DNA of 64,000 nucleotides from positions 2,634,413 to 2,698,412 of the forward strand of contig NZ_KI421504.1 in assembly GCF_000473165.1 (NCBI RefSeq), given 5' to 3'. The stretch comes from Leisingera aquimarina DSM 24565. GTDB taxonomy: Bacteria > Pseudomonadota > Alphaproteobacteria > Rhodobacterales > Rhodobacteraceae. The translations under genes were made by a program, and so were the position numbers. Position 1 is the first letter of the stretch. Each line of letters starts with the position of its first letter. Below the pieces are notes generated by a model. That model was not told the DNA's origin. It worked only from the letters and a program-made list of their open reading frames with translations, and searched no databases. Below, piece after piece: positions 55,764 through 62,865 of the stretch.

Positions 55764-55838
55764 CAGGGTAAGACCTCTGGCAAAGTTGGGCTGTTGGCCA
55801 GGAACGCCCGGCCGCTCAACATGGAACTGGCTGTGGGT

Positions 55839-56133
55839 TTAAAGGAAAACGGGCTTGCGGCTGTTTGATGCTGCTACCTGGGTCCAATCGATCCCTTCGA
55901 AAAGGGCATCGAACCGCACTTTGCTCAAGGTGACAGGCCCGGCCTGCGGTTTCGGCCAGGTGAAGCGCTTGCCGTTCAGCCGTTTCGCGATCAGCACAAG
56001 GCCGGAGCCATCCCAGACCAGAATCTTCAACCGGTCGGCACGCCGTGAGCGGAACACGTAAATCGCCCCGGAATAGGGATCGAGCTCGAAATTGTTGGCT
56101 ACGCAGGCGGCAAGCCCGTCCATACCCTTGCGG
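55839..56133 (-). pseudogene. tnpB: IS66 TnpB, C-terminal part
   Basis: Reads on the minus strand KGMDGLAACVANNFELDPYSGAIYVFRSRRADRLKILVWDGSGLVLIAKRL and FTWPKPQAGPV, the core of IS66 TnpB. Its first codons (MISPASNFRIYLASEPVDFR) lie 3.4 kb away at 59615-59554. Joining the two at DFR/KGM restores the family sequence exactly, with TTGCGG present at both junctions. Confidence 0.85.
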
Positions 56134-56157
56134 TTATGCAGTCCTCTGCATAACCGC
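56130..56157. repeat. Palindrome at the left outer end of the RIT element
   Basis: GCGGTTATGCAG-TCCT-CTGCATAACCGC, 12-bp perfect arms. It contains the 20-bp piece (56134-56153) found only at the left end, between the target hexamer TTGCGG and the left 36-bp repeat. The right end has no counterpart. Confidence 0.6.
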
Positions 56158-56189
56158 AACTATGTGGCGACGATTATTATGCGGAGCCG
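56154..56189. repeat. RIT left terminal inverted repeat
   Basis: CCGCAACTATGTGGCGACGA... over 36 bp, an exact reverse complement of 59524-59559. It ends ATTATGCGGAGCCG; the TTATGCGGAG part recurs at about 59470. Confidence 0.85.
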
Positions 56190-56307
56190 TGTACATCGCC
56201 TCTTGGATTGTGGCTTTTTTACAGCCGGTTAGGCAGAACAAACAGGCACATGCGCCCCGCATAACTATGCTCTCCCGCGATGGTTTCACACCTTGAGGAG
56301 AGAGAAG

Positions 56308-57570
56308 ATGACTGACCAATACCGTAATCGCTGGTTCCTGGATCCGGGGCCGGTTTCGTTGTGGATCGATCAGTTCGCGGACGAGCTTGGCGCTAAGAGC
56401 GCGGTCATAGGTATCGCCGCTGACCATTGAAGGCTACAGGGCATCGGCACGCCATTTCGCGGTTTGGCTGGAAAGCACCGGCATACCGATGGTCAGCGTC
56501 GATGATGGAGTTGTTCGTCGCTTCGCCGAACACCAGTGCCAATGTCCCGGCGGGCGGCGATGGCAGCATGTCTCACCAAAGTATGCGCGACGTGCCAGAA
56601 GGTTTGTTGTTTTCCTACAAGGTGCGGGCGTCGCCCCTCCGCCGTTGAAGGCCGCGCCAGAATTTCCCTTGCTTGACGACTATCAGCACTGGCTGCGTTT
56701 GCATCGGGGTTTGGCGGAACGGACAGTTTCCCGTCATCTCCGCATCCTCAATAAGCTGTTGCCGGAACTCGGTACAGCGACCCACGATTATGATGCTGCC
56801 CGGATACGTTTTGTTGTCCGCAAATGGCGGGGGCAAACCGGTCCGGCCGGCCTGAGAACCATAACAAGCGCGCCTTGCGAAGCTATCTTCGCTTTCTCGC
56901 CGGCGCGGGCTTGTGCCGTCCCAACCCTGATCACGCCATTCCGCCGGGTCACTGGACATGTGATGTCGTCTTTCGTCGTTGCCGCGGTATCTGGCGAAGA
57001 GATCGGAGGTGGAACGTGTCATTGCATCCTGCGATCAGCTTGCCCGGGGCGCGCGTGCGGCGACCGGGCGATCCTGCTCCTTCTGGCGGCGCCTGGGGGT
57101 GCGGGCCGGGGATGTCGCTGGTCTCAGACTGGGCGGCATCATCGACTGGAACGCCGGTATCCTGAAGTTGAGGTGGCAAGGCGCCGTCGCCAGGTTCGGC
57201 TGCCGTTGCCGCAAGATGAGCGATGCGCTCCTCTCGCGTATATCGAACAGGAACGCCCGCGCATGCCTCAGGACGCGGTCTTTCTCATGATGGTCCCCCT
57301 ACCCGCTCATTTGAGCAATCATGCCAAGCGTCTCGGCCATTGTGGCGCTGGCATTAAAGCGCGCCGGCATTTCCGATCCGCCATCGAGCGGAGCGAGCTT
57401 GCTGCGCCACTCCGCGGCAACTTCGATGCTGCCGGTCGGGGGCCACATTGGAAGCTGTCGGCACGGTTCTGCGCCACCGCTCGCTTGATATGACTGCGCA
57501 TTACGCCAAGGTCGGTATCGCGATGCTGGAACAGATCGCTCAACCCTGGCCGGGAGAATTGACATGCTGA
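56308..57570 (+). pseudogene. ritA: RIT first tyrosine recombinase (RitA), frameshifted
   Basis: It starts at ATG 56308 after GAGGAGAGAG with QYRNRWFLDPGPVSLWIDQFADELG. A one-base shift near 56415 puts the sequel LTIEGYRASARHFAVWLESTGIPMVSVDDGVVRRFAEHQ in another frame, continuing to about 56840 (LRLHRGLAERTVSRHL). Later parts, SYLRFLAGAGLCRPN, PRYLAKRSEVERVIASCD, VRAGDVAGLRLG and VLRHRSLDMTAHYAKVGIAM, are spread over all three frames. The HxxR box appears as SLLRHSAA rather than HLLRHSAA. It cannot be active as read. Its end overlaps ritB by seven bases. Confidence 0.8.
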
Positions 57571-58589
57571 GTCAACTCCTCGCCGATCATGTCGCGCTGC
57601 ACCAGGCGCTGGGGTTGAAATTCCGTACCCAAGGCAGTCTTCTACGCAACTTCGTTGCCTTTGCCGAGAGCCGCAGTGAGCATGTCGTAACAACAGCCAC
57701 CGTGCAAGAATGGGCACTACAGGCATCTTCTCCAGAACAACGTCGCAACCGGCTTTTGACAGTACGTCGCTTCGCGCGCGCGCTTAATGCCGAAGATCCG
57801 AGCCATGAAGTTCCCTCCGCCGATCTCTTCGGCCGTGCCAGCCGCAAGCGGCGCACGCCTTACATCTACAGTCCCAGTGATATCCAACGGCTGATCGACG
57901 CCGCCCAGAGGCTTGGCCCCGCTGGCTCGATCCGGCCGCTCACCTACGCCACGATGTTCGGGTTGATTGCGGCAACAGGCATGCGCGTTTCAGAGGCCAT
58001 CGCCATTCGATTGCCGGACGTGACCGATGACGGCCTGATCATTGCCCAGACCAAGTTTAAGAAGAGCCGGCTGTTGCCACTGCATCCAACGACTCGACGC
58101 GCTCTTGACGGGTATCTTACGATGCGTCTGAAGGCGGCCAGCCCGAGCGGCACACTTTTCCTTTCGCATCAGGGCACGCCGCTCGCCTATTCGACAGTCG
58201 CAACGGTATTCCTCCAGATCACGCGGTCAATCGGCTTGCGCGGTGCGGCAGGAACACCGGGCCCCAGGATTCATGATCTGCGCCACACATTTGCTGTTCG
58301 CTCCCTTGAGGCCTGTGCGCACGATTCCAAAGCCGTGGCGCGGCATATCACGGCCCTCAGTACCTATTTGGGGCATGCCCATGTCACCGATACATACTGG
58401 TATCTCGAGGTAACACCCGAGCTGATGACACACATGGCAGCTGACGGCGAGAGGCTGCATTGCGGGGTGACGGCATGGCCCAGCTTGCCCAGCACCTCGC
58501 CGCCTTCCTGCGCAACCATCTTCCCAATGAAAGACGCGCAAGCGTTCATACCTGCGATGCCTATGCCTACAGCTTCCAACTGCTGGTGA
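57564..58589 (+). CDS. ritB: RIT second tyrosine recombinase (RitB)
   Basis: 341-residue site-specific recombinase. The N-terminal core-binding part (DHVALHQALGLKFRTQGSLLRNFVAFAESR) is followed by the catalytic domain. Catalytic residues seen are Arg in GMRVSEAIAI, Lys in QTKFKKSRLLPL, His and Arg in RIHDLRHTFAVRS, His in YLGHAHVTDTYWYLEVTPEL and the Tyr in that same stretch. All are present, so it may be active. It overlaps the next gene by about 115 bp; the last ~38 residues (after GERLHCGVTAW) do not look conserved, so the true end may be disturbed. Confidence 0.88.
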   Translation: MLSQLLADHVALHQALGLKFRTQGSLLRNFVAFAESRSEHVVTTATVQEWALQASSPEQRRNRLLTVRRFARALNAEDPSHEVPSADLFGRASRKRRTPYIYSPSDIQRLIDAAQRLGPAGSIRPLTYATMFGLIAATGMRVSEAIAIRLPDVTDDGLIIAQTKFKKSRLLPLHPTTRRALDGYLTMRLKAASPSGTLFLSHQGTPLAYSTVATVFLQITRSIGLRGAAGTPGPRIHDLRHTFAVRSLEACAHDSKAVARHITALSTYLGHAHVTDTYWYLEVTPELMTHMAADGERLHCGVTAWPSLPSTSPPSCATIFPMKDAQAFIPAMPMPTASNCW

Positions 58590-59464
58590 CATTCGCCGCC
58601 GGGCGATTGAGAAAGCGGCCGTGCCTGCTGCAGATCGAAGACATCGACGTGCCCACGATCCTTGCCTTTCTCGAGCACATCGAACAGACGCGAGGCAACA
58701 AGGCCCGTACGCGCAACGCAAGGCTGGCAGCCGTAAAGTCCTTCTTTCGCTATCTCGAGCACCGAGTACCTGCCGTGCTGGACCAGGCGCTTCGGGTGCA
58801 TGCCATTCCGATGAAGAAGGTTGATCAGAGGCTTGTAGCGTCGCTTTCGAGGACAGAAGTACAAGCGCTGCTCGATACTCCGGATCGGAGGACAGCATCG
58901 GGCATCCGTGATCGAGCCATGCTGCATCTGGCTTTTGCCGGAGGGCTGCGCGTTTCCGAACTCATCAGCGCCGGGCTCAACCAGTTTGACGGGCGGTCCC
59001 CTGCCAGCATCCATATCATTGGCAAAGGACGAAGGGAGCGCGTGCTGCCGCTCTGGCAGGAAACCGCTGCCGCAATTCGCGCCTGGATCGCGATCAGACC
59101 CGAAGTCGGCGACACCGCGCTCTTCCTGAACAATGCCGGTCGAATGATGACGCGTGCCGGTTTCGAATACATTCTCGAGAAACATGCCAATACGGCTGCC
59201 CGCATCGCGCCCACCCTGGCGGCCAAATCGATAACGCCCCATGTTCTGCGGCACAGCTGCGCAATGCACATGCTTCAGGCGACCCGGGACATTCGCAAGG
59301 TCGCACTGTGGCTTGGTCACGCCACGCTCCAGAGCACCGAGATCTACTTGCGCGCCGACCCAACCGAAAAACTCGAGATGCTTGACGCTCTGGAGCCGCT
59401 CGGCATCAAGCCGGGCAAGTTCCGGCCACCGGACAAACTGCTCGCGATGCTTTCCGCGCGGTAG
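58475..59464 (+). CDS. ritC: RIT third tyrosine recombinase (RitC)
   Basis: 329-residue XerC/D-like recombinase. N-terminal SAM-like part FLRNHLPNERRASVHTCDAYAYSFQLLVTF, then ARTRNARLAAVKSFFRYLEHRVP and IRDRAMLHLAFAGGLRVSELI (catalytic Arg), the KGRRERVLPLW lysine, HVLRHSCAMHMLQATRDIRKVALWLGHATLQSTEIYLRAD (His, Arg, His, Tyr). Complete by all motifs. ATG 58475 is preferred to a TTG at 58460; it lies well inside the ritB 3' part. Together the three recombinases are thought to act on the element's own ends. Confidence 0.9.
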   Translation: MAQLAQHLAAFLRNHLPNERRASVHTCDAYAYSFQLLVTFAAGRLRKRPCLLQIEDIDVPTILAFLEHIEQTRGNKARTRNARLAAVKSFFRYLEHRVPAVLDQALRVHAIPMKKVDQRLVASLSRTEVQALLDTPDRRTASGIRDRAMLHLAFAGGLRVSELISAGLNQFDGRSPASIHIIGKGRRERVLPLWQETAAAIRAWIAIRPEVGDTALFLNNAGRMMTRAGFEYILEKHANTAARIAPTLAAKSITPHVLRHSCAMHMLQATRDIRKVALWLGHATLQSTEIYLRADPTEKLEMLDALEPLGIKPGKFRPPDKLLAMLSAR

Positions 59465-59523
59465 AATAGTTATGCGGAGTCAATGTAGGCGGAACCGTCC
59501 GAAAAAGTGCCGGTCTGCTTCTT

Positions 59524-59559
59524 CGGCTCCGCATAATAATCGTCGCCACATAGTTGCGG
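59524..59559. repeat. RIT right terminal inverted repeat
   Basis: CGGCTCCGCATAATAATCGT... over 36 bp, the exact reverse complement of 56154-56189. Its outer six bases TTGCGG coincide with the target sequence inside IS66 tnpB. Confidence 0.85.
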
Positions 59560-59615
59560 AAGTCCACCGGCTCCGAGGCAAGGTAAATCCGGAAGTTGCT
59601 GGCAGGAGAAATCAT
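59554..59615 (-). pseudogene. tnpB: IS66 TnpB, N-terminal stub
   Basis: Minus-strand ATG at 59615 begins MISPASNFRIYLASEPVDFR, the start of IS66 TnpB, and overlaps the tnpA stop by four bases. The reading is cut at the RIT insertion; the rest lies at 55839-56133. Confidence 0.85.
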
Positions 59616-60016
59616 TGTGCTGCCCTCACGGCCCGCAAAACTTCCACCAGGTGATCGGCAGGATAGCCAAGGAGTATCTCGACAGCTGCCGCTCCGATAC
59701 TGATCCGGCAGGAGGTGCTGCTTGCAGCCTCGGGTCCATTGACGTGAGGAGATGCAGAGGGCGGCTGGGCCACAGGAGCAACGACCTCGACAAAAGCTGG
59801 GTTCTTCCCGGAAGTGCCGGCCTTCTTAACCCAGAGAGCGACCAGCGATTTGTTGGCTCCGATCTCCTCAGCCGTCTCGCGGATTCCGGCTCCAGCAAGG
59901 ATCGTTTGAACAGCCTTGGCGCGGAGCGCGTCAGGCCATTTACGCCGCACGGAAGAGGAAACAGGGACCGTGAATCCCCACATCTTCACCTCTTCCGGCA
60001 TCATTCCGTCCAGCAT
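59612..60016 (-). CDS. tnpA: IS66 accessory protein TnpA
   Basis: 134-residue DNA-binding protein of IS66. An HTH domain, SSVRRKWPDALRAKAVQTILAGAGIRETAEEIGANKSLVALWVKK, is followed by a linker and the C-terminal VEILLGYPADHLVEVLRAVR. ATG 60016 is preceded by AAAGGAGGTGGTG. It overlaps tnpB by four bases. In intact IS66, TnpA, TnpB and TnpC are all needed to move; here tnpB is split and tnpC is missing, so this gene has no working partner in the element. Confidence 0.85.
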   Translation of the reverse strand: MLDGMMPEEVKMWGFTVPVSSSVRRKWPDALRAKAVQTILAGAGIRETAEEIGANKSLVALWVKKAGTSGKNPAFVEVVAPVAQPPSASPHVNGPEAASSTSCRISIGAAAVEILLGYPADHLVEVLRAVRAAQ

Positions 60017-60073
60017 CACCACCTCCTTTCTTCAGGTGGCGCCAGTATCTCAAACCCCTTATTTTATTGAAAC

Positions 60074-60095
60074 ATGGGGTCTTTGCACCGCTTAC
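60074..60095. repeat. IS66 terminal inverted repeat (one end)
   Basis: Reading from outside in on the minus strand, GTAAGCGGTGCAAAGACCCC. It begins with the GTAAGCG typical of IS66 ends. The opposite end was not found near 55.8 kb. The rest of the gap to 60242 contains CGCGGCAAGAAACTCTTGCCGCG-like hairpin sequence (about 60120-60143) that can terminate the lyase-like gene. Confidence 0.65.
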
Positions 60096-60119
60096 CCTAA
60101 AGGGGCGATAAAAAGAAGG

Positions 60120-60143
60120 CGCGGCAAGAAACTCTTGCCGCGC
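60120..60143 (-). terminator. Hairpin after the lyase-like gene
   Basis: CGCGGCAAGA and TCTTGCCGCG form a perfect ten-base stem with a four-base loop, about 100 bp past the stop codon of the gene at 60243 on the minus strand. A clear T-run is lacking, so this is a possible terminator only. Confidence 0.45.
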
Positions 60144-60242
60144 CTTGAAGGCCAGAAAAACTTCAAACCGCTTGGCACAAACTGTTTCAGCCAGGGCTCT
60201 TGCAGCCTGATAGCCGCATTTGAAAATTGCTGCCCGATTGCG

Positions 60243-61751
60243 TCAGGACCGGAAAACAGCAATGCGTTTTTGTTTTAGGGCGGCTGACAGATGCTCGATT
60301 TCTTTTGCAAGCGGCCGGTCATCCCGCAACGGGGGAGAAATCCTTCGAACCTGTTCCTTTATGCCAGTTAGAAATCCGCCGCTGCTGCCGGTGGTGTTGC
60401 GGATTTCTATCGCTTGGCAGGCAATGAGCAATTCAATCGACGTCAGGTGAAAGACATTGTCAGCGATCCTGTCCAGCGCGCTGACGGCTGCCGGGGAACC
60501 TGTCAGGCAATCTTCCACTCCATTTGCATTCACGCTGGGCCAAACCGGCACCGATTGGGCGGCATGCGCGATTTCGGCCACCAGGGATTCGGTGACTTTC
60601 ATGACCGGAGCGAACCCGTTGGACGCGCTGTCCTGCATTGCCAGAAAGCTGGGCAAGCCGCTGAATTCGGGGTTCAGAAGTTTGGCGGCGCGGGCAAGCT
60701 GTGCCATGGCCAATGGGACAAACGATCGGCTCAGAGTTTCGGCGGCACTGGTAATCTCGGAGGTGAAATAGGCGCCGCAAGACACCATTTTTCCGCTTGC
60801 AGCCAGGGCAACCGGATTGTCGCTGGCGCTGCTGATCTCGATTTGCACGCAGTCCATGGCCCGGTCCAGCGCAGTTTTGGCCGTGCCATGGATCTGCACA
60901 ATATTTCGGAATGACAGCGGATCCTGCAGGCGCCGGGCCTGGCCGGGTTCAAACAGCGCACTGCCAGCCAGCCGGTTGCGCAGGCCGGCTGCTGCTTTCA
61001 GGTGGCCGGGATGCGGCTTGATGGACAAAATGGTTTCGTCCAGAGGACCGGTATTCGCCCGGAACCCTTCCATCGACATCGCGGCAGAGGTCTGCGCCGC
61101 TTCAAAGGCGGTTGCGGCTTTGGACACGGTCAGTGCGGCCCTGGCGGCAGTTGCACAGGAGTGATTGGCCAGCGCCAGCCCGTCTCGGGGTGCAAGCTTT
61201 AGGGGAGCAATCCCATGTGCCTGCATCAGTTCGGCGCTGGGGCTGATGCTGCCATCGCTGGCATACATCTCTCCTTCGCCGATCAGTGCAAGCCCGATTG
61301 CGGCATTCAGTACCAGATCCGCCGCGCCGATTGACCCAACAGAACCAGTCACCGGGACAAGACCCGTATTCAGGCAGCTGGCGATATGCCGGGCGACCTC
61401 GGGCCGGGCAGCGCTGTATCCGCCAAGCATCGTGTTCAGCCGGACGATCAGCCCCGCCCGCACCACTTCGGGTGCGGCCAATGGGCCGATGGCGTGGGCA
61501 CGTCCCCGCAGCGTCTGCAGTGAAAAATCGGCGAGTGCTTCTGCGTCTAGTGCCTCGGTCGCCCGCGCACCTAGTCCGGTTGTCACGCCGTAAACCGGGA
61601 TTTTCTCCGCGATGGCCCGCGCGACCAGCGCGTGTGTCAGGCTCATTCTGGCAAGCCCTTCCGGGGCGAGGTCCAGGTGCCAGTTCCCGTGCGCGGCCCG
61701 GTCAAGATCCTCTACCGTCAGCGACGCGCCATCCAGCCGGAGCGTTTCCAT
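60243..61751 (-). CDS. Aromatic amino acid lyase (HAL/PAL) superfamily protein lacking the MIO triad
   Basis: 502 residues with the HAL/PAL fold: VYGVTTGLG (the Tyr loop, normally YGVNTGFG), RLNTMLGGYS, GLALIGEGE, GLALANHSCA, then SSASDNPVA and NGVEDCLTGSPAA. The cofactor loop reads TGSVGSIGAADLV where active lyases have GSVGASGDL, so the Ala-Ser-Gly that makes MIO is not present. It may be a non-MIO enzyme or have another role. It is the second gene of a two-gene unit, one base after the cyclodeaminase-like gene, and ATG 61751 fits the family. A LysR gene is divergent. Confidence 0.75.
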   Translation of the reverse strand: METLRLDGASLTVEDLDRAAHGNWHLDLAPEGLARMSLTHALVARAIAEKIPVYGVTTGLGARATEALDAEALADFSLQTLRGRAHAIGPLAAPEVVRAGLIVRLNTMLGGYSAARPEVARHIASCLNTGLVPVTGSVGSIGAADLVLNAAIGLALIGEGEMYASDGSISPSAELMQAHGIAPLKLAPRDGLALANHSCATAARAALTVSKAATAFEAAQTSAAMSMEGFRANTGPLDETILSIKPHPGHLKAAAGLRNRLAGSALFEPGQARRLQDPLSFRNIVQIHGTAKTALDRAMDCVQIEISSASDNPVALAASGKMVSCGAYFTSEITSAAETLSRSFVPLAMAQLARAAKLLNPEFSGLPSFLAMQDSASNGFAPVMKVTESLVAEIAHAAQSVPVWPSVNANGVEDCLTGSPAAVSALDRIADNVFHLTSIELLIACQAIEIRNTTGSSGGFLTGIKEQVRRISPPLRDDRPLAKEIEHLSAALKQKRIAVFRS

Positions 61752-61752
61752 G

Positions 61753-62760
61753 TCAGGCCTCCCGGTACAGCAGGTTCTGAACGATCCCCAGCTCTCTGGC
61801 GCGCTCCAGTATCTTTGCCCCAAGGGCGATATCGCTTGTGGACATGCCCCGATGCCAGAACAGAATGGTTTCGCGGTCCGTTTCGCGTCCCGGCTTTAAT
61901 CCTGCTGCAATTTCGCCAATCTCGGCATAGAAAGACTCCTCGCTGACCAGGCCTGCATCAATATGCGGCCTCAGCGCTCCCAGATGCCCGGCGCGCATCT
62001 GCCCCAGATCATCCATGACAAGCTTGTCAAACCCCTCGATGAAATCCAGAGGCAGCGTGCTCATGGTTCCATATGGCACCACAAAGGCGCCCGGCTTGAC
62101 CCAGGACCGGTCAAACATCGGCGTCGGGGTATTTAGGCGCGTTGCCTCGACCAGAATGTCAGCCCCTTCCAGGCAGCTCTGCCAGTCGGTGGTCACCGTC
62201 ACGTCTTTTCCCAGATCCTGGCGCAGCCGGTCGGCAAAGGCCTCCTGGCTTTCGGGCCGCCGCGAATGAACACGGATTTCTTTAAAATCGAACAGGTGAT
62301 CCAGCAGGCGCACATTCCAGTAGGAGGTGCCGCGCGCCCCGACATGGCCCAAGATCTTTGGGGTCTTCGGCCCCAGCCACTTGGCCCCCAGGGCCGTCAG
62401 CGCACCGGTGCGCATATCGGTAATGCCTGCGGCGTCGATCACGGCGCGCGGCGCCCCGGTCCTGGGGCAAAACAGGTTCAAAAGCGCCAGCTCGGACGGC
62501 AGGCCCTGTTTGTAATTGTCGACGTAATCCCCGACGATCTTGACGCCTGCATAATCCAGCGGCGCCACATATCCGCGCAGCACGTTGAAATGCCCGTTGA
62601 ACGCCGGATCCGGTGTCAGATGCATCCGCGGTTCGATGACAGTCTTGTTGCGGCCGGCTGCAACCAAAGTCTGCTCAACCGCGTCCAGTATGTCGTCGTT
62701 GCTGAGAGCCACCCGGTCCACTTCCGGCTGCCCCAGGTATTCGATCTCTATGCGCGCCAT
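61753..62760 (-). CDS. Ornithine cyclodeaminase/mu-crystallin family protein
   Basis: 335-residue NAD(P)-binding protein of the OCD family. It shows the N-terminal RVALSNDDILDAVEQTLVAAG, a substrate region FNVLRGYVAPLDYAGVKIVGDYVDNYKQG, AGITDMRTGALTALGAKWL, the Rossmann GHVGARGTSYWNVRLL (G-x-G-A-x-G) and VHSRRPESQEAFADRL, ADILVEATRLNTP. Members include ornithine cyclodeaminases, alanine dehydrogenases, ketimine reductases and enzymes near ectoine or amine breakdown; the reaction here is open. ATG 62760 follows GGGAG. It forms a unit with the lyase-like gene and is divergent from a LysR regulator. Confidence 0.85.
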   Translation of the reverse strand: MARIEIEYLGQPEVDRVALSNDDILDAVEQTLVAAGRNKTVIEPRMHLTPDPAFNGHFNVLRGYVAPLDYAGVKIVGDYVDNYKQGLPSELALLNLFCPRTGAPRAVIDAAGITDMRTGALTALGAKWLGPKTPKILGHVGARGTSYWNVRLLDHLFDFKEIRVHSRRPESQEAFADRLRQDLGKDVTVTTDWQSCLEGADILVEATRLNTPTPMFDRSWVKPGAFVVPYGTMSTLPLDFIEGFDKLVMDDLGQMRAGHLGALRPHIDAGLVSEESFYAEIGEIAAGLKPGRETDRETILFWHRGMSTSDIALGAKILERARELGIVQNLLYREA

Positions 62761-62865
62761 GTCTGCCACTCCCGTTTCTTGGCCATGATGGCCTTTGCGT
62801 GATGGCTTTACAGATCGAAAAATGTGAGGCTTGCCTAAGTTTTTCTGATTCAAAAGGGCCCATCC

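Larger units (their letters stand above)
56134..59559 (+). mobile_element. RIT element (three tandem tyrosine recombinases)
   Basis: A 3.4-kb element with three tyrosine recombinase genes in a row on one strand (56308, 57564, 58475), the layout that defines recombinase-in-trio elements. Perfect 36-bp inverted repeats lie at 56154-56189 and 59524-59559, and a nested 12-bp pair CCGCATAACTAT/ATAGTTATGCGG at 56257-56268 and 59466-59477. It is inserted into IS66 tnpB at TTGCGG. The first recombinase is decayed. Confidence 0.85.
55839..60095 (-). mobile_element. IS66-family element remnant, interrupted by a RIT element
   Basis: IS66-type genes run on the minus strand: tnpA (59612-60016) and tnpB, the latter split into 59554-59615 and 55839-56133 by a 3.4-kb insertion. 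The right end at about 60074-60095 reads GTAAGCGGTGCAAAGACCCC outward-in, the usual IS66 terminal form. The large tnpC and the left end are missing, replaced at about 55838 by unrelated remnants, so the element cannot move by itself. Confidence 0.8.

Noticed and set aside
55740..55838. Start of IS66 tnpC (a short frame MLSGRAFLANSPTLP...)
   Set aside because: Only about 19 codons before a stop and not convincingly like TnpC; the Lon-like remnant begins within it.
57564..59464. Prophage or integron integrase
   Set aside because: Three consecutive recombinases with symmetrical inverted repeats fit a RIT element; no phage genes, attC sites or cassette array are present.
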